Source: Clostridium formicaceticum (GTDB lineage: Bacteria > Bacillota > Clostridia > Peptostreptococcales > Natronincolaceae). Taken from it: a DNA stretch of 64,000 nt. Below the pieces are notes generated by a model. That model had not been told where the DNA came from, ran no database searches, and saw nothing but the letters and a program-made list of their open reading frames with translations. The first letter of the stretch is position 1; every line of letters begins with the position of its first letter. The DNA lies in NCBI RefSeq assembly GCF_001854185.1, contig NZ_CP017603.1:496001-560000 (forward strand), read 5' to 3'. Shown in pieces: positions 61,270 to 64,000 of this stretch. The translations under genes were made by a program, and so were the position numbers.

Positions 61270-62251
61270 TTAAAATCATCTCTTTTCTAGGGGCATATTT
61301 GGCACATCTTACTAAATGATTTTTTATTCCACCTACTTCTTCCATGGTGTATTCCTTACAAGCCGCTTCTGCTTCACTACACCTTTCCAAAAAAGGACAT
61401 TGCTTACCTAAATTCAAAAGAGAAGGAGGCTGACCTTCTATGGGTTTTAAGCGCTTTTTATTCAACTGAAATCTTGAAGATAACAAACCACGGGTATAGG
61501 GATGGGCAGGATGTTTAAACAAATCCTCTACAGGAGCTTTTTCTACAATATATCCACAGTACATCACCGCTACTTCATCTGCCATTTGTGCAATCACCCC
61601 AAGGTCATGGGACACCAATAATACCCCTGTCTTATTATTTTTTACCAAACTTTTTAGCTGTCCCAAAATTTGATATTGTACCGTTACATCTAAGGCGGTG
61701 GTAGGTTCATCTGCAATTAGTACCTCAGGACGCATTGCAATGGCAATAGCAATCATGACTCTTTGCAACATGCCTCCACTTAATTGAAAAGGATATTGCT
61801 TCATGATTTTTTCTGCTTCAGGTAAACTTACTTTTTTTAGATTTTCTATAGCAATCTTCTTTGCTTCCTTTGCCGTCACTTTTGTATGATTCTGAATGGT
61901 ATCCACAAAATGACTTCCAACCGTCCTTAGGGGGTCAAAAACACTCATAGGATTTTGCATAATCATAGCAATTTCTTTACCCCTTTGTTTTCTCATTTCC
62001 TCCTCAGAAAGAGAAAAAATGTTCTTTTCCTTTAATCGAACTTCACCCTTTGTCTGCCATTCTTTATTTTTGAGTAACTTTAATAAAGATAAAGACATGA
62101 TGGATTTACCACAACCACTTTCTCCTACCAGCCCTAGAATTTTTCCTTTTTTAATTTCTAAATCAACACCATTCACCGCTCGAAGCATACCTTCTTGACT
62201 GGGAAGATATACCTGTAAATCCTCTACTTTTAAAACAACTTCTTCTTTCAC
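61256..62251 (-). CDS. Peptide/nickel-type ABC transporter ATP-binding protein (DppD-like)
   Basis: This 331-residue ABC ATPase has Walker A GLVGESGCGKSIMSL, Q-loop IAMIMQNPM, signature LSGGMLQRVMIAIAI, Walker B EVLIADEPTTALD, switch LVSHDLGVIAQM and the C-terminal Cys region (CPFLERCSEAEAACKEY). It forms the ATPase pair with the gene at 60274. The start is GTG 62251, with GGGGAGAGG ahead. Confidence 0.92.
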   Translation of the reverse strand: MKEEVVLKVEDLQVYLPSQEGMLRAVNGVDLEIKKGKILGLVGESGCGKSIMSLSLLKLLKNKEWQTKGEVRLKEKNIFSLSEEEMRKQRGKEIAMIMQNPMSVFDPLRTVGSHFVDTIQNHTKVTAKEAKKIAIENLKKVSLPEAEKIMKQYPFQLSGGMLQRVMIAIAIAMRPEVLIADEPTTALDVTVQYQILGQLKSLVKNNKTGVLLVSHDLGVIAQMADEVAVMYCGYIVEKAPVEDLFKHPAHPYTRGLLSSRFQLNKKRLKPIEGQPPSLLNLGKQCPFLERCSEAEAACKEYTMEEVGGIKNHLVRCAKYAPRKEMILNELA

Positions 62252-62265
62252 TTTATCCTCTCCCC

Positions 62266-63099
62266 TTAGTAATTTTTTTCTTCAAGGACATCTCTTAAAG
62301 CATCTCCAATGAGGTTAAAAGAAATTACGGTCATAAGAATCATCATTCCAGGATACATCATCAAGGAAGGATTGCTTCTGATAAACTGCCTTCCATCATT
62401 TAACATAGCTCCCCACTCAGGATCAGGGGGTTGTACGCCTAGTCCTAAAAAAGAAAACCCTGAAATATGCAAAATGACCTTTCCTAAATCTAACGTGGCC
62501 AATACGATAATTTGCGGTAAAACATTGGGCAAGATATGTTCAAAAATAATTTTGAAATCGGAGCTTCCCGATACCTTTGCTGAAAGAATAAAGTTTTTTT
62601 CTTTAAAGCTTAACACCATTCCTCGAATCATTCTAGCATACCATACCCACTGAACAGCAATCATAGCAATCATAAGATTTTTTAACCCAGGCCCCAGCAT
62701 GCCAATAATCACTAAGGTTAAAACTAGACTTGGAAAAGCCAAAATCATATCACATAGCCGCATGATTATACTATCTATATATCCTCCCTTATAGCCTGAA
62801 AAAGTTCCAACCATTACACTAATGATGATAGTGATCACCATGGTTATTACAGCGGTCCCTAAGGATACTTTTGTACCGTAAAGCAATCTTGATAGAATAC
62901 ATCTTCCTAAATGATCCGTACCTAAAGGAAAACTTTTACTAGGCTCCAGCAATTTATTGGTTAAATCCACTTCATTGGGATCATTAGGGGAAAGTATAGG
63001 GGCTAAAAAACTGAAAATCACCATCATTCCTATAATGAAGATACTGATAATTACCATTTTATTTTTAAATCGTTTAGGCATCTTTTCTTGTGTTATCAT
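62266..63099 (-). CDS. Peptide/nickel-type ABC transporter permease (DppC-like)
   Basis: This 277-residue permease has an N-terminal segment (MVIISIFIIGMMVIFSFLAPIL), then DPNEVDLTNKLLEPSKSFPLGTDHLGR. A five-helix permease core with the coupling EAA-type stretch VSGSSDFKIIFEHILPNVLPQIIVLA follows, and the closing phrase GFSFLGLGVQPPDPEWGAML. These mark the OppC/DppC/NikC subfamily. GGGAGAGG overlaps the end of the upstream permease gene, which stops 3 bp before this ATG. Confidence 0.92.
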   Translation of the reverse strand: MITQEKMPKRFKNKMVIISIFIIGMMVIFSFLAPILSPNDPNEVDLTNKLLEPSKSFPLGTDHLGRCILSRLLYGTKVSLGTAVITMVITIIISVMVGTFSGYKGGYIDSIIMRLCDMILAFPSLVLTLVIIGMLGPGLKNLMIAMIAVQWVWYARMIRGMVLSFKEKNFILSAKVSGSSDFKIIFEHILPNVLPQIIVLATLDLGKVILHISGFSFLGLGVQPPDPEWGAMLNDGRQFIRSNPSLMMYPGMMILMTVISFNLIGDALRDVLEEKNY

Positions 63100-63101
63100 C
63101 T

Positions 63102-64000
63102 TTAATCCTCTCCCATTCTAATACGGGGATCTAAAATACCATAGAGGATATCCACCAGTAGGTTTGAAAATACAAATATAATTGCCATCAGTAATACATA
63201 GCACTGTATCACAGGATAATCCCGATTAAATATGGCAGAAATAATATACCTGCCAACGCCCGGCCATGCGAAAACATTTTCTACAATGACACTTCCTGCC
63301 AGCATATGCCCCATACTCATGCCAAAGGCTGTCACTACCGGAAGCATAGCATTTTTTAACACATGTCTTAGGATAATAAATCGTTCCTTCAAGCCTCTGG
63401 TTTTAGCATAAAGAACAAAATTTTCCCTTAAATTTTCTAAAATCGTGGTTCTTAGCAATCTTGTATAGGTAGCTACTGAACCCAAAGCCAAAGTTAAAGA
63501 GGGTAGGATCAGGTGTTGTATAGAACCTCTTCCCATTACTGGTAATAAATCTAGTTTCAAAGAAAAAAAGTAAATAAATAAAAGTCCTATCCAAAAGCTA
63601 GGCATAGATGCCCCAACAAAGACAAAAAACCTACTAATATTGTCGAAGACCGTATCTTTATAAAGTGCTGAAAAAATAGCCATAGGAATGCTGATGACAA
63701 TGACTAATATTAAAGAAGTTACGGTTAATTGAATGGTTGCAGGAAAATAATAGAGTAATTCCTCTAATACCGGATTTCTTGTGACAAAAGACCTTCCAAA
63801 GTCTAGCTTTATAGCATTTCGTATCCAATCGATATATTGGCGATATAAAGGTTGATCTAGTCCTAACTCAGCTCTAGTCACAGCCACCGCTTCATCTGTT
63901 GGAGGGATTTGTGACATTCTTAAATAGACCTCCGCTGGATCAACAGGGACAAGTTGTACTAAAACAAAGGTTATGATAGAAATTCCTAATAAAATTGGAA
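63102..64000 (-). CDS. Peptide/nickel-type ABC transporter permease (DppB-like), 5' part outside window
   Basis: The frame continues in phase to the right edge, beyond ATG 63917. The edge sequence encodes PILLGISIITFVLVQLVPVD, the N-terminal helix of OppB/DppB/NikB permeases, so the true start lies outside the window. The visible part has ELGLDQPLYRQYIDWIRNAI, GASMPSFWIGLLFIYFFSL, the EAA-type ILRHVLKNAMLPVVTAFGM and VIVENVFAWPGVGRYI. It pairs with the gene at 62266, in the order permease B, permease C, ATPase D, ATPase F. Confidence 0.9.
   Translation of the reverse strand, partial: PILLGISIITFVLVQLVPVDPAEVYLRMSQIPPTDEAVAVTRAELGLDQPLYRQYIDWIRNAIKLDFGRSFVTRNPVLEELLYYFPATIQLTVTSLILVIVISIPMAIFSALYKDTVFDNISRFFVFVGASMPSFWIGLLFIYFFSLKLDLLPVMGRGSIQHLILPSLTLALGSVATYTRLLRTTILENLRENFVLYAKTRGLKERFIILRHVLKNAMLPVVTAFGMSMGHMLAGSVIVENVFAWPGVGRYIISAIFNRDYPVIQCYVLLMAIIFVFSNLLVDILYGILDPRIRMGED

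Noticed and set aside
1-64000. CRISPR array, tRNA or rRNA genes, riboswitch aptamers
   Set aside because: No regularly spaced repeats, cloverleaf or recognisable aptamer cores were seen. Sensitive searches with covariance models could still find weak ones.

Overview
The window comes from an A+T-rich, Gram-positive, endospore-forming anaerobe of the Clostridia. The signs are a gerA-type spore-germination operon, a small coat-like protein, glgC/glgD glycogen genes, SigI/RsgI, rubrerythrin, an FprA flavodiiron protein, a fumarate-reductase-like lipoprotein, strong AGGAGG ribosome-binding sites and several TTG/GTG starts. The overall look resembles the Alkaliphilus/Natronincola group, but that placement is an impression, not a measurement. 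No tRNA, rRNA, CRISPR array, prophage or transposase gene was seen.

Layout. 1-7.5 kb (minus strand): two flavoproteins, a compact ahbC-ahbD-ahbA-ahbB cluster for making heme from siroheme, an iron-sulfur protein, a DUF1874 (ring-nuclease-like) protein and a polysaccharide deacetylase. 7.8-13.9 kb: a signalling cluster of CheR, a hybrid kinase with two receiver domains, and a receiver-kinase. 13.9-16.8 kb (plus): a decayed CitA/DcuS-type kinase, its intact response regulator and a fumarate-reductase-like lipoprotein. 16.9-20.8 kb: an exported HtrA-like protease, a large exported protein and rubrerythrin, with an unusual double inverted repeat between the last two. 20.8-37.5 kb: glycogen metabolism on the minus strand (glgB, glgC, glgD, glgA, glgP, a GH13 enzyme and, further along, malQ), interrupted by a plus-strand membrane protein gene and the germination operon. 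37.7-40.3 kb: an ECF sigma factor, zinc-finger anti-sigma factor and membrane protein. 40.4-46.2 kb: two genes of about 50 codons, an unknown helical protein, mutY, ung, thpR, an acetyltransferase and an EamA transporter. 46.3-55.5 kb: sigI-rsgI, two paralogous modules of PII-like protein plus cation/proton antiporter, a chemoreceptor and an exported protein. 55.5-58.5 kb: a two-part permease with a ferredoxin tail, a cupin, a divergent Crp/Fnr regulator and a ProX-type deacylase. 58.9 kb to the end: flavodiiron protein and a peptide/nickel-type ABC transporter that runs off the right edge.

The most unusual signals are outside the genes. (1) A 53-bp A-B-A'-B' pair of perfect inverted repeats at 20011-20063 has pseudoknot topology. 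(2) A foldback, MITE-like element of about 230 bp at 52285-52514 has a second, right-truncated copy at 41554-41745. (3) A family of hairpin-bearing intergenic repeats occurs at several places between 29 and 59 kb. (4) A shared promoter-like block lies upstream of both sigI and an exported protein, with identical spacing between its two conserved parts, suggesting a SigI regulon. (5) A perfect 16-bp palindrome is centred at -41.5 from a predicted start in front of the cupin/permease genes, next to a Crp/Fnr gene.

All functions are assigned by reading motifs by eye; no database search was run.
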